NCBI GenBank assembly: GCA_017979445.1
Contig: CM030708.1
Location: 33,174,721 to 33,238,720, forward strand
Reading direction: 5' to 3'
DNA length: 64,000 bases
DNA from: Akebia trifoliata
Lineage: Eukaryota; Streptophyta; Magnoliopsida; Ranunculales; Lardizabalaceae
Shown: positions 1 through 11,435 of the stretch, in pieces
Layout of the letters: each line of letters opens with the position of its first letter
Numbering within the stretch: the first letter of the stretch is position 1
Translations under genes and position numbers: made by a program
The notes under the pieces: model-generated
The model's input: the letters and a program-made list of their open reading frames with translations, nothing else
Told to the model about the DNA's origin: nothing
The model's database searches: none

Positions 1-349
1 CATTCTTAACTTTTCTTTTGATTTCCTACTATTTTTCTTGATGGTTGGGGAAGAACTATGGAGTCTTCTCCCCAAATACCTTGTATGTAAATCATTAATT
101 ATATGTGTGTATATAGAAATTAATGGAAGAATTTGCAATGTATCTTGTTTTAGTTAAGTTTTTTATAGAAACTAGAAAGAGTTGAAGTTCTTCTTGTCAT
201 AAGAGGCAAATTTTATACAGCAGAAAGATTCTAAAAGAGCGAGAAGAAAATTAAAAGGAATTCATACATCTATGTAGGGAAATATTTCTAGCTAAGGCAT
301 GCGTATTTGGATGAAAGCGTTTTGAATCATTTAATCGATATGTTGATAT
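1..349. other. Intergenic, no gene seen
   Basis: AT-rich sequence with no long open frame and no recognisable domain. It ends where an inverted-repeat element begins. Confidence 0.5.
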
Positions 350-525
350 TAAGATGCATTGTATTAAAGTGCATGAGATACACTGTATCATTACCAGTGT
401 ATCTCATCACAATATCCTGATTGGTCTATTCTAAATATATTATCCTCCGTTACACCTTTTATTTGTGATGTGATATATTGGCAATGATATAATGTATCTC
501 ATGCATCTTAATACGATGCATCTTA
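350..525. mobile_element. Foldback MITE with about 46-bp terminal inverted repeats
   Basis: The left end TAAGATGCATTGTATTAAAG is an imperfect reverse complement of the right end at about 480-525. The inverted arms extend roughly 46 bp with few mismatches and have an unpaired centre of about 85 bp. No coding capacity is visible. The superfamily is not resolved because no clear target-site duplication was found. Confidence 0.7.
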
Positions 526-734
526 TTCTTTAATAGTTGATTTAAAGTTTTATCCAGTATGACCCATTTTCACTTCTTTTTTCTAGGTCCCAACTATTAT
601 CAAAGGTTTGGACCGAAGTTTACTCGAGTTCGTAATGACCAAGCAACTAGTCTCTCTGGCCAGGCCTATGATGGGCAACCTTAAGCCGGCTTCTAGATTT
701 GGCCGAAGTCCATTAATGATATTCACATTGTTAT

Positions 735-905
735 GAGTCGTGATAAATTGATGCACTAAAACATACGCGGTTGAACTGGCAAGCACAGAACCATAGATCT
801 TTTTCTTTGGGACACACAAGAAGAAGATCTACGGTTCTGTGCACTTGCCACGTCAACTGCATACAGACCGCATACGTTTTATACCGCGCCATTTTATCAT
901 TAGTC
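735..905. mobile_element. Palindromic Mutator-like MITE, 171 bp
   Basis: The left end GAGTCGTGATAAA pairs with the right end TTTATCATTAGTC. The element is flanked by 9-bp direct repeats CATTGTTAT (726-734) and CATAGTTAT (906-914), which match at 8 of 9 positions. A 9-bp duplication points to the Mutator (MULE) superfamily. The centre is an inverted pair around the core AGATCTTTTTC. A second copy of exactly 171 bp with a perfect 9-bp duplication lies at 59286-59456. Confidence 0.8.
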
Positions 906-1130
906 CATAGTTATTTAACTCATCAAATTTATCAGAATTATAGATGGTTCTGGACTTCTGGTCCGATTGTTGTGTCATAAATGACTAATGAAGAACAACA
1001 TAAGCTTAATTTTAAAGAGTAGATGTAACTTTCAATTTATTCCAACAATTTGTAAAAATGAATAACAGAATGATTTTGAAGATTTAACCATAACATTTTG
1101 GCTTGAGTGTCTATTCTGTTATTATTATAC

Positions 1131-1727
1131 AGGCTGTTATTAACTGTGTCCTTGGCACACGTTAAAGTGCAATAAATACACTTTGGAAATTGGATTTTAT
1201 ATCGAAAATACCTTTAAAATATATATATATATATGGGTCAAGTTCAAGTGCCATATGAGAAAACATATGTAAAAACTTTCGTTTTTAATAAAATTTTAAA
1301 ATATGGGTTAGAAATTTTGGATTGAGCTGATTTTTTGTGAGGATGATCTCTATGATGGGAAGATCACCTAAAAAAAAAAAAAAAATCAGCCCAATCTGAA
1401 ACTTCTAACCCCATTAAAAGTGATTTAGAATGTGGACCGTCGATTTTTTACCAATTTTTATCACTAATTTGTAAATCACTTTTGATGGATTTAGAAGTTT
1501 CTGATTGAGCTGATTTTTTGTGAGGATGATCTTTTCATCATAGTGACCGTCCTTGCAAAAATAAGCTCAATCCAAAACATTTAACTCTTATTTTGAAAAA
1601 CGAAAGTTTTTTCATATGTTTTCTCATATGGCCCTTGAATATATATATATATACTAGATTCCAATTTTCAAAATGTGCCTGTTGCACCTTAATGTGTGCC
1701 CTTTGGGCACAGCTTAACAAAACCCTA
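1131..1727. mobile_element. Palindromic MITE (GTGCAATAAATACACTTT family), split by another element
   Basis: The left arm (about 1131-1210) contains a GGCACACGTTAAAGTGC-type end followed by AATAAATACACTTTGG. The right arm (about 1650-1727) is its reverse complement. Other copies lie at 12830-13028, 24567-24780 and 24960-25125. Here the centre is occupied by a different foldback element (about 1236-1648), whereas the copy at 12830 has only a TA repeat at that position. Confidence 0.7.
1236..1648. mobile_element. Large foldback element in a TA repeat
   Basis: The outer arms (CATATGAGAAAACATATG-type) are inverted. Two inner modules of GATTTTTTGTGAGGATGATC also recur in inverted order. It is flanked by (TA)n, so the target is probably TA. 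Relatives lie at 13033-13405, 19101-19481, 21312-21702, 21714-22068, 32578-32934 and 53228-53720. No open frame of note. Confidence 0.7.
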
Positions 1728-1958
1728 TATATATAGGGCGCCCACGAGCACGCGCATTTCATGTATTTCTTGAAGATCTATCTAGCGGTGAACTTGAAAT
1801 TTGAAAAATTTAAAAAACCTCAAACTTGAGATTGAAGATGGGCTATCTCTAATATTGATGAAATCATAATGGAGTATGTCTAAAAAGGAAAAAAAAAAAA
1901 AGGTTTGAATTATATTATGAAGTAACAATAATCCAATATATTGATTCTAAAAGACCCT

Positions 1959-2575
1959 TCAACGCGTCGAATCAGACATATCCGAGTGTCCGATACTCTT
2001 ACGAGAAGTAGGAAAGATTACAAATACAATACTAGACAAAAACCCAACACCAACTGGTAAATTAACCAGCAACTCATTAAAATTAATTCCACGACGGCTA
2101 AAGAAACACATTTGTACATCAGAGTCACTAAAAGCTAAAGAAAGAAAAACCAAACAAGTGAAGAAAGCATGAACAAAGTCTACACCACGTATTCTATACT
2201 TACTCAAGTCCATTGATCTAATGTTACTTTCTTCAACATCACTACAATCAGAATTCAACACGTAAAGTCCTTTATAAGTCGCGATACCGAAGTAAAGTTT
2301 GCCATCGTTGCTTGTAAAGGTATCGGTGAAAGTAAAGAAGAAACATGAGAGGGTGCAGAATATAATTAGGATGACAGTGAGGTACTTGTTTGAAATATGA
2401 CAAGTTCCATAGTTGGTGAAGGTGGGGGAGAGAGTTTGGAAGGCAAGAACGGTTCCACCAGGTAGAAGTTTTATCAGGTTTGCTGTTGTTCCTAGAGTTT
2501 TGTCCACGGCACCCTGGCTGGTTCCGGTGGTTGGCGTAGTTTGGGGTTGTGGGTCAGATGCCGATGAGTCAGCCA

Positions 2576-2576
<1 letters not shown>
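1959..2576 (-). CDS. DMP family (DUF679) membrane protein, copy A
   Basis: A 205-residue intronless frame beginning MADSSASDPQ. A low-complexity hydrophilic N-terminus (1-30) is followed by the DUF679 core with signature LIKLLPGGTVLAFQTLSP near 34-51, and then FTDTFTSNDGKLYFG. Four hydrophobic stretches, at about 34-52, 67-87, 133-152 and 169-189, fit the four-span topology of DMP proteins. Plant DMPs sit in endomembranes or the plasma membrane; family roles include membrane remodelling in senescence and, for the DMP8/9 type, gamete fusion. I cannot assign this copy to a subgroup. The first ATG after the GA repeat was chosen because it gives the family-length protein and equals the start of copy B. 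A longer frame reaching upstream translates a GA microsatellite and is rejected. It differs from copy B at six residues. Confidence 0.9.

Positions 2577-2608
<32 letters not shown>
2577..2608. repeat. GA microsatellite directly upstream of DMP start
   Basis: About 15 GA units end immediately before the start codon on the minus strand, where the mRNA would read CT. The equivalent repeat in copy B (14287-14331) is longer. It probably lies in the 5' leader. Confidence 0.85.
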
Positions 2609-2614
<6 letters not shown>

Positions 2615-2739
2615 TGAACTTTGAAGCGTAGAAGAGAATAGATATGAGTGTTGGGAAGAAAGAAACCAAGAATTAGAGATGTATGAGTGATGATCATGTC
2701 CTTATGGGGAGTGAGTTTGCAATATAACTGGTTGTTATA

Positions 2740-3040
2740 ACTGATAGGAGAGCCAACGGATTGGGTTTGGATCCGATTAGTTCGAAATTGGTATCGATCC
2801 AATAAGGAATATACTAACCCAAATCCGAGCCAGATGCGAACCCGATCCGATATGATATAACTTGCTTCAATACGATCCAAAAAATTCAATATTTTTGTTT
2901 CCTAATGTTAATCCAAAACAGGCCAATTGATCCAATAAAGTATTGGATTAATTCTTAACTTATAAGAATCCAAATTCTTTATTTGGAACAGTAGTTATCA
3001 GATTGGATTTTGAGTCTGATTTGATCCGATCCATTGATAC
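2740..3040. repeat. GGATC-rich dispersed repeat
   Basis: Sequence rich in variants of GGATCGGATC and GGATTGGATT. Similar tracts occur at 14520-14820, 42720-43020 and 51850-52100. The element type is not resolved. Confidence 0.4.
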
Positions 3041-3904
3041 CCATATAATAGCAACAGATAAAAAAATATATATGATTGATTGATTGATGATTTATAGTAT
3101 ATTTTTTTCAACAATTAATCTGAAAGGGTGTCTCAGTTGAAAATGGTGGGTGATTAGGAGTTAGATAATAGTCTAGCTCTGCTTCTACTTGGTAGGAAGT
3201 CGTTTTCATATTTCTTAGAATTTGATATTTATGGTGTTTGGGACTTTAGGTTTGTGAGGTAAACACGTTTTAAATAAAATACTTAAGAGTTGATCCAACA
3301 AACAAACACCCAAATCTTAATGTAAGATATGATTATGATATTATTTTTGAATTTTTCAAAGTCATTTAAGAAGTCTATTAACTTCAAAAAATTTACCCCT
3401 TTTCTTATAACAAAATATATCTGTTGGTCTCGAAAGTGACTTGACTTCCGTCTATGATGTATGATCTCCACTAGTTGGCAAATTTCATTTGATGTTGTTC
3501 GATTTCAACAAAATGATGGGGTTTTGCATCCCTCCAAAAAAAAGATGTCTTGAGTTCAAACTCTCTTGTTGGTCATTCAACCACTAGGATTTATCTCTAC
3601 TTACTTGATATATGTCGCTTGTGAGATATTGCATGTACCCATGGAATTTGAGTGAGATATGGTGTTTTAAAAGGTCAGTTGCGTCGTCACAAGGTACGAA
3701 ACCCCCATCATTAAAAAATTGAAAAAAAATAATAATGATGAGATTTTATCTTTCATGTCTTTGCCTTAAATTCATCTAATATTTCTAATCCTTGATTGCA
3801 TCGTGTGTCAACCTGTTCGTATTTTTTGTACTATTATTAAAATGGTACAATTATAAAGTTCTAGTTGAGTTTTTCAAAACAAAATGTTATAATATATTGA
3901 CAAG

Positions 3905-4085
3905 ATTAATGATACATGATCGCGGCTAACATGGCAAGGGCACAGAACCGATGATCTTTTTTCCATATGTATCTCAAAGAAAAAGATCTATGATTATGTG
4001 CTCTTGCCATGTCAGTCGTGTACTCTTGCCATGTCAGTCGTGTACAAATCATGTATATTTTGACCATTGACTACGATCATTAAAA
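3905..4085. mobile_element. Palindromic MITE, AGATCTTTTTC core (copy A)
   Basis: The inverted arms carry ACATGGCAAGGGCACAGAAC and its complement around a core of GATCTTTTTT and AAAAAGATC. The matching element in the duplicated segment is at 15722-15872. This copy has an extra internal direct repeat of TCTTGCCATGTCAGTCGTG (about 4003-4044) that copy B lacks. Confidence 0.7.
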
Positions 4086-4281
4086 CAAAAACTTGTTATT
4101 GACGTTGTTGTATACGTCAAACCTTTAGTTGCAACTACCAATCTTCCTTGTCCCAGGCAAAAAGACAAACACATAATTAAGCTATAGATTATTTTTTCTT
4201 ACTTATTACCTTTTAAAAAATAAATAAATCTGTGAGACAGTAAACTTTAGTCAAGCAAATGGGGCAATCAATATAAGTTTA

Positions 4282-4537
4282 CATTACGTGAAAATTAAAA
4301 ATTTTGACAAAAAAATTGACGGGCCAAGACCCGCAGATTCTAGAAACTAAATTTTGACAGTCTAAGACCATCGAAATTCTTGATATTCCCACATTTGACA
4401 TTTTAAAGTTGTCGAATTTCTCTTATTCTTCATTAATTTGACAGTTTCAACCTGTCAAAAATAAAAATTTGACAAGAAAAAATTCGATACCAATTCAATA
4501 TTTGTGTCCGTCAAATTTGAGCTTTTTTCACATTGTG
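4282..4537. mobile_element. Miniature CACTA element (copy A), 256 bp
   Basis: Ends CATTACGTGAAAAT and, read inward from the right, CACAATGTGAAAAA. It is flanked by 3-bp duplications TTA (4279-4281 and 4538-4540). The first base triplet has mutated from CAC to CAT; the copy at 16070-16326 retains CACTA. Subterminal repeats resemble TTTGACAG and TCGAATT. It is non-coding, and its presence in both segments means it was there before the duplication. Confidence 0.8.
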
Positions 4538-4799
4538 TTAAGTTCTCCAACAGCAAAACAATTTCCCCCCAATTAGAACCCGACCCACTATACCTAGTGC
4601 TCTTTGAAATTTCTATCTTAAATGAAAAACAAGCACCCACTACGTCAAAACAGTAAAATTTCGGCGTCACTGTAGCGTTAAATTCGGCGGCCCTAATCCC
4701 TCGTTTATATTTCGTCTATCCACAGCCCATGTTTAGGCCCAATAAATAATTCGACAGACTTAGCCCACCGAATTCTTTTCCCTCGTTCTAACGGCCCAT

Positions 4800-5300
4800 C
4801 GTCTCAATTAACGAACTTTGGAGTTTCTCTCGTCTGCGTATGTCTCTCGTCTCCCTCTCTCATTTGAGTTTCTCTCGTCTATAAGTCTCTCTCGTCTCCC
4901 TCTCTTTGTCTCGATCTCTCGATCTCTGTAAGTCTCTCGTCTCCCTCTCTCTGTCTCGATTTCTGTAAGTCTCTCGTCTCCCTCTCGATCTCTCGATCTC
5001 TGTAAGTCTCTAGATTTCTGATCTCTCCTCTCTCTGTAACTCTCTCGATCTCTCGATCTCTATGTCTCTCGATCTCTCATCTCTCTGTATTGGATCTTCT
5101 CTCACCTATTCGATTGATTGATTCAGAAAATTACTGATCGTCTTCTTCGATTTAAGCTCAAATCGAAGAACTGAAGCTCAAATCCTCTGGATCTCGTCGT
5201 CATCTGCGCCTTCCAAGAAGTAAGTACTAGAGAGAATCAGGGTTCTTTGTTATCTGAATCTGTGAGGGCTCTTTTCTTTCTTTCTTTCTTTCATTCTTTT
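4800..5300 (+). other. CT-rich leader-like tract inside CACTA element
   Basis: Repeated CTCTCGTCTCCCTCTC-type units (4830-5060) lead into a possible splice donor, GTAAGTA, near 5220. This looks like a captured host 5' leader and first intron, on the same strand as the NPF fragment 3 kb downstream. Whether the two come from one gene cannot be decided by eye. I saw no recognisable coding sequence in 5300-7100. Confidence 0.4.
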
Positions 5301-7107
5301 ATTCATTTGGTTCTTTGAGATTTAATTTTGATCTGTTTAAGAAACTGTGAATTTGTAGATCTAAAATATGAGAATTGGTTATTCAAATACTGAAATTAAC
5401 CAGTCTTCTTTGGGATTTTGAATTATTTATGTAGATCTGGCTGTTGATGTTTATCTAAGAATCTTTTTATGTTTTCGACTGATGGAGTGACAAATTTTTC
5501 GAATGAGGTTTGATAACATTCCATGTCAAAACTTAATTTGTCTATCAATCTCCAATATTTTTTACTTTTTTTTTTTCTTCTGATTCACAAAAGGAAAGTC
5601 ACTGCATATATCATATTGCTTTTCATATTATCATATATGATATTTTTCTTATTATCACAGTTCTGTATAGAATCCATAGTAAAGATACTTTAAGAGATTT
5701 TGTAATAGTGAATGAGCAAATTAAATCTAATACTTTGTCATGAAAGTTGCACGTGTGATAGGTAGCAAGTGAGTTGACAATACGTATGTGATGCACTCGT
5801 GCACACGCCACAACCCCTATGTGATTGTTAATGAGTAGAGGCTAGAGTTGCTGAATGTGACAGGATTTCCTAGAGGTTCTGTTTATCATTAAATGTACTG
5901 TTTAGTATGGTAGAAATTGTGTATGAATAGGTTTTGGTTGGGGTCAGGTCACAATACTCCGAATGGATGAATGTGTGATGAGATGGGCTATTTTGAAGGG
6001 ATAATAAATAAGGAAACCAGGTGGCTGTCTATATGGGACTGCTTGAAGAGGATTTGAGAGGGTGATGGATGTATTAGATCTCAACTTTAGGAGCTTTTGA
6101 TGTTGCAAGCAGGGTTAGGGTACACATGAAAGAAGGGAATTAGATTCTTACCAATTTATGGAGGCTAAGGTCTCGGATCACATCAACCTCATACACCAGA
6201 TGAGGGAGAGGCGTTATGCCTCTCTAGCATTATAGCTGAAATAGAACTCCTGTTCTTATCATTATCATTAAAGCTCATCCCAAAAATTTGGTTCCTCCAT
6301 TTGAGTGTATTTTCAATCCAAACACAAATGCATATGCATTTTAGGTGTTTCATAAAGATATATTTAATGGAGAATTCACTACTTTTAAAAGTGGAGAATT
6401 CGTTGCTTTGTTGGTGGTTAATACATTGCTTTTGAAACTAATGAACTAGTTGTTATATATATATATATTTGTACCTTATTTGAAGTAAGGAGATCATGTA
6501 TCCCTTATGTCACCAAACTTTTAGCACATATACAGTTGAAACAGTACATTGTACTGTGTTGTCTGGAAACCCCCCCATTTGGGCCCAACCTCTTTCTGTG
6601 GACAGGATGTATAGCTAGGCTTGATTTTTAGCTCACTGGTGTTCTTATGGTCTCTTTATCGCTATAACGCCTGATTTCCTCCAGAAAAAAAAATTGGATG
6701 CTCCATGTTTCTGTAAGATCTTGTAACCTTAGACACCATGATCTCATTTGTCAAGCAGGTTTTATGGTTCTGTAAAAGCCATTGGGTTTCTTAATATTGG
6801 AATTGGAGGTGTTCCTTATCTTCTGTTATTGATGAATAATTGCTTTGTTGGGGCTCTTACAGTAAGTTCTATATTTGGAGAGAATCTTGGCAGAAGTGTC
6901 AGTTTATTTTTACATAATTAACATGGAAAATTGGCTGGGAATTGGGGAATGAGTCGTGCTAGAGTAAACATTGAAATTGACAGCGTTTCACACGTTGGTG
7001 TGCATAGAACCATAGATGCTTCCAGCGTTCCAAAAAAACTTGTTTTTTGATTTTTCTTTCTACTGTAAAAAACTTACTAATTGGCAGGATTTTGACATAT
7101 TCCATAC

Positions 7108-7305
7108 TTAAGTACGATTATGGCACCAATCATAGATTGCATGAAGGTGGGAAAATTCATTTGGAGCAAGGATGCGGAGGAAAGTTTTCAAGAGATCAAA
7201 CTGAAATTAATTTCAGCACCTATCCTTACATTGCCCGACTTCAACTTATCATTCGAGGTTCATTTTGATGCCTCAAAAGTGGGCATTGGAACAGTACTAA
7301 GTTAA
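7108..7305 (+). pseudogene. Ty3/gypsy polyprotein fragment (RT-RNase H junction)
   Basis: A short frame contains [18 protein letters not shown], then APILTLPDF and [14 protein letters not shown]. This is the well-known end-of-RT and start-of-RNase H stretch of Ty3/gypsy pol, where DAS contributes the first RNase H aspartate. It ends at a stop right after VLS, with no preceding catalytic RT core, so it is a dead fragment nested in the CACTA element. Confidence 0.75.
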
Positions 7306-8389
7306 AAAACAAAGAGGTTCATTATGTTCTCCTCGAGCTACTACTAGTCACTGGAGGCAAATCAAATTGCCATATGTAGGATTGAGGCCTGAATGTGTTT
7401 TGTGATTGGTTGAAATTAGAGGTGTTACTTTTTGATGAATACAGGCAAAGCTCAGATTTTATAAAAGAATACATTTTCCCTGGTGGGTGCCTTTCGTCAT
7501 TGAGTAGACTAACATCCTCTATGGCTGCTGCATCTAGACTTTGGTAAAAATTTAAAGGATCATCATTATTATTACATTTATATCATCTTCTTTTCTATTT
7601 TTATTTTTATTTTATTTTGGAAATTCAACATTATGTGAAAGTATCGTTAATGCAGTGTGGAGCATCTGGAAAATATAGGAATACATTACTACCAAACACT
7701 GAGGTATTGGAGGAATAATTTCATGGCAAAACAGAGGTACAACGAATACAAATAGTTTAATTTGAGGTCGTGAGGTCTACACATAAAGAAATTTCCATAT
7801 TCTTTTTAGATTCAAATATAGCATGTCATCTCATAAAAATCTCTGTTTATCCTTAGATTCTGATATTGTGTTACTTCTTGGATTCCAGTAAAATACTTGC
7901 ATTGGGATTCGATGAGAAGTTCATCAAGACATGGGAATATTATTTTGTCTATTGTGCAGCTGGTTTTAAAACACGTACTCTCGGACAATGCAAACCAGCC
8001 TTGAATTTATGAAGTGGTAAGAATTTATGCAAATTCTTTTCATTTGAAACATTAATAGTTAGAATGGGCCCTGCATTGCTTCTGATTTTGGCCGATTTCA
8101 TTTTCTGCTTATTGGAGAATCACTTTGATAATCCGAGTCAAACTAACATCATCGAATTTTAGAATCAAATTATGAGTAAGAATTCTCCATTGATGATCAA
8201 TGTTTGTTTATGTTTCATAGATGAACCTCTTGGACAATGTGGTGAAGATGTTACCTTACTGTGATGGCATAATGACAAAGCTCCTCAAGGACTTCTCAAG
8301 CAATCAGTTAAGAAACAAAGAGATACATGGCTAGATATAATTGGTTGCCAATTACAATAGGTGAGTTGAGGAATGGTTTTCTTTGTCCC

Positions 8390-9041
8390 TCTACCACAAA
8401 ACAATAATGATGAACTGCTGTTTGGCCCAACTACAAACCTTCATGGCGCATCAAGGAGTGACCATGAACAGAAAGCTTTCTCCTAATTTCGAAGTACCAA
8501 CTCCATCACTGGTGGTTATTCCACTCATAATCATGCTTCTCTCTATCCCCCTATATGAGCATTTGGCATCTGTGTTTGCCAAGAAGCCCTCGGGGAAGAG
8601 TAACTGTTCCAACCTCTCCGACATATAGGCTTGGGACTTGCTCTGGCATCTGGATCAATGGCCATTGCTGCAGTAGTGGAAGTTAAGAAGCGTGGGGCTG
8701 CAAAGAATCACATTACGCTATCTGTCTTGGTGTGGCAATACTTTCTACTTGTTGTGTCAGACATGCTTACACTTGGGGGAATGCTGGACTTTTTCTACTC
8801 CGAGGCTCTTGATAGAATGAGGAGCATGTGTACCTCATTGTCGTGGTGTTCAACTTCCACGGGGTACTTCCTTAGCTCTGTACTGGTCTCGATCACTAAT
8901 GCAGCGAGTCGATGGTTTGGGCCTGAGTGGTTGGGTGGAAACGATTTGAATCACAACCGATTGGACCTGTTTTACACACTTCTCTGTGTTCTTACTTTTC
9001 TCAATTTGCTTAACTATATGTATTGGGCTAAGCGATACTAG
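8390..9041 (+). pseudogene. NRT1/PTR (NPF, probably NPF4-like) transporter C-terminal fragment, frameshifted
   Basis: Part one reads TIMMNCCLAQLQTF, then QGVTMNRKLS and PLYEHLASVFAKK. Part two reads GLALASGSMAIAAVVEVKKR, SDMLTLGGMLDFFYSEALDRMRS, GGNDLNHNRLDLFY and ends NYMYWAKRY. These are the last transmembrane spans of proton-coupled NPF transporters (usually about 550-600 aa), so roughly the last third is present. A one-base shift near 8600-8630 breaks the frame between the two parts, and the expected LQRIGLGLA junction is split by a stop. The N-terminal spans and the ExxER motif were not found. It lies inside the CACTA element, so transposon capture is likely. NPF4 assignment is from motif recall. 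Confidence 0.85.
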
Positions 9042-9374
9042 ACATGGGAAAATTGACTTTGAGAATTGCACTTTGGTTATGCTTGTACTATGTGTTACAT
9101 TTTCTCAGTTGTGTAGACAAGAAGCTTATGTTAAACCTTGTGAATGTCAGACCCAATTACTTCAAATAAGCTAAAACATAACTAAGCCGGGTTTAGTAAT
9201 TATTTAGGTTTCATTGGCATAGCTCTACTTTCAACAGAAGTACTTCTATGGAATCACTTTTATAAGCCCAATCAAGTAGCAGTAAGCCCAATCCAAATGA
9301 ACTTGACAAATTTGATGCACATCCAAATTGGGCGAGTTCTAGTTGGGGACCTAAAATTTTTTTGTAAAAAGAAT

Positions 9375-9600
9375 ACCCTATAGCGACGGTCAATAGCCGT
9401 TGTCGCTATAAGTACATATACCTGTTGCTGGGTTTTCCTCTATAGCGACGGTCGGCGACCGTCGCTATATCCTTAAATTCTATGATTTTTAACCGCCGAT
9501 TATTTTTTCGACAAGGCAAAATTCGACTGACCAATTCGACGGTCAAGACTGTCGAATTGTCCCATAATTCGACGGTTTTGGACTGTCGAATTTTGAAAAT
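9375..9600. repeat. Subterminal palindromes of the CACTA element
   Basis: Two near-perfect hairpins built on TATAGCGACGGTC (about 9379-9412 and 9441-9469) are followed by repeated TTCGACGG and TGTCGAATT units. This fits the subterminal repeat zones where CACTA transposases bind. Confidence 0.65.
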
Positions 9601-10213
9601 TTTCACATAGTGACCCTCTACTTTAGCACACTTGATGACATTCACACAAGCAAAAGATGATGAAGTTATAAAGACCATCATCATTAACATCAAACCCGTT
9701 AGATTTGGGATCAACTAAACAAATCATATCGATTTTTTAATTATTACATGAATTATTATTTTATGTCAACTGATCATATAAACATTTGACCTTTTTTCTT
9801 GGTATTCTACGGAAAAAAAATAAGCTCATTGATAATTTTTAGCCATTAATTAAATTAAACATTATAAGAATGAATTCTAGTCATTGGATTTGACTGTTAT
9901 TTTAGTAATCTCTCAACTGTTAAGAATCACCAATAAAATTTAATGATCTTGTGTGGATCTAATTGAGTTTCGTGGGTTACATGGTTCGGATTTGAGCTAC
10001 AGGTCAATTCAGTCCCACATGTTCCCACAATTGAAACCTAAATAAAACATCGTTTCGAATCTTTTCGATTCTAATTTTAGATACAAGACCCTTGGAATCA
10101 AAACCAATCTTCCAAATACCCACCCATTGAGTACATGTCGATAAGATAAAAAGTATTTAGTTTTTACTAATTGTACTTATTTATTGGGAGTCACATCCAA
10201 TGCATGTGCCAAG

Positions 10214-10441
10214 CATGGTTTTTAAACTTGGTATCGTGTCTCGTCTCGTTAAGCTCTGATACCGAGTTGTCTCGAACGAGTTTTCCGATATGTTTGAGAC
10301 ATCTCGTGAGATAACTCAAAAAATTAAACGTGAGACGTAAAATTCGGTCAAATAATGACTTTGTGAGTTGGTCTCGTTCAGCTCTGATATCGAGTTAACT
10401 CGAACGATACGTCTCGATCTCGGATGAGTTTAAAAACCATG
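10214..10441. mobile_element. hAT-type MITE, 228 bp, copy A only
   Basis: Terminal inverted repeats CATGGTTTTTAAAC and GTTTAAAAACCATG are flanked by a perfect 8-bp duplication GTGCCAAG (10206-10213 and 10442-10449). Copy B has a single GTGCCAAG at 16976-16983 with continuous flanks. An 8-bp duplication is typical of hAT elements. The interior holds TCTCGTTCGAG-type repeats and no frame. Confidence 0.9.
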
Positions 10442-11284
10442 GTGCCAAGTCAAAATTAATGTACTAGAAGTTGGCATGTGTAAACCCACATGTGTAGCCG
10501 TTTGACATTTGGTGTAAATGACATAAGAAATGAGAGAAAATTTCTCTTGCCCAAGTTGGAAAAAGGAAATTTTCCGATTGGATCATTTTGTGGCATTCAA
10601 AAACATGATGCGAATGCCCCGGGGTTGTCAAGGATGAAATTCTATGAACTTTAAAAAGAAAGATTATTTTTCACAATTGAATTTTAATTTTAATTTTAAA
10701 TTTAAGTGATAGATCGCAGTCAACATCTTTGATCAAGTTCGAATTTATTATTATTATTTTTTTAATTTCTTATTTGAATGAGTGTTTTCACGAAATTTAA
10801 AAGGCTGCAGAGTTAGATTGTGAACATAATTTGCGGGCAGGGGAGACATTTTATATATTGCTAACGTCACTTTTGCCACATGTCAAATGATTGTTGGGCT
10901 GTGAGTAGAAAATCACTCAAATCCACATGTCTCTCAAAGGATTATTTGTAATTTTAAATATTAATCAAATGGTGGTTTTGAAGATTACATATTAAAAAGG
11001 GTATTTTTTATAATTTTGAAAGTTAACCATCAAGGTTTTATTAAAATTGCAACTTCGACGGGTTGGAAGGTCAACTCAAGCTCAATCCAAATTTGTAGAA
11101 CCCTCAACCCGACCATCGGGTTAGAACTTAGTAACCTAAGCTCAACTCGAGATTGAGCTTCTAAATCAGGTTGAAATGTATACATTTTCTCATTCACTTT
11201 TCCATGAGATACATTTTCTCAAGAATTCGTATGAAATGTATGAATTCCCTGCAATTTGACTCTTAGCGGAGAAAATTGGATATA

Positions 11285-11435
11285 ATAAAATGAGTCGTGC
11301 TGCAGTAACCTCAAGATTGGACCTTATATCGCACAGTGGATAGGAATCATATATTCTTTTGTACTCGTATCTCGAGAAAAGTATCATGGTTTTGATAGAC
11401 TTTCACATCAGGGTGTGCGATGTGAGGTCACTTCA
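11285..11435. mobile_element. MITE with GAGTCGTGCTG end
   Basis: Begins ATGAGTCGTGCTGCAGTAAC and carries CTTATATCGCACAG, with the inverted partner GTGCGATGTGAGGTCACTTC at its right side. Related copies are at 18420-18545, 26465-26640 and 61680-61860, and a truncated one at about 6950-7040. Confidence 0.6.

Larger units (their letters stand above)
4638..9612. mobile_element. CACTA (En/Spm) transposon, non-autonomous, 4975 bp
   Basis: The left terminus CACTACGTCAAAA is matched by the right terminus TTTTCACATAGTG, giving inverted repeats that start with CACTA. The 3-bp target-site duplication is ACC (4635-4637 and 9613-9615). Copy B has an uninterrupted AAGCATCCTCTAC at the equivalent place (about 16420), which is an empty site. 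Subterminal TTCGACGG-type motifs crowd the right end (9520-9595). No transposase is recognisable. The cargo is a CT-rich leader-like tract, a Ty3/gypsy pol scrap and a broken NPF transporter fragment. Copy B lacks the element, so it most likely inserted after the duplication. Confidence 0.9.
978..11172. repeat. Segmental duplication, copy A (with later insertions)
   Basis: Sequence from about 978 (AATGACTAATGAAGAACAAC) to about 11172 is collinear with 12660-17712 once the 4975-bp CACTA element (4638-9612) and the 228-bp element (10214-10441) are removed. Flanking non-coding DNA differs from copy B by roughly 5-8% by eye, plus small indels. The shared part includes the DMP gene, its promoter region with a GA repeat, a foldback MITE, a miniature CACTA and a long downstream AT-rich stretch. 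Confidence 0.9.

Noticed and set aside
1959..2669. Longer DMP frame with 31 extra N-terminal residues
   Set aside because: The extra residues translate the GA repeat (a Ser-Leu run). Copy B lacks an equivalent extension in frame, and family length fits the internal ATG.
8850..9071. Minus-strand frame of 73 codons
   Set aside because: Antisense to the NPF fragment; no recognisable sequence.
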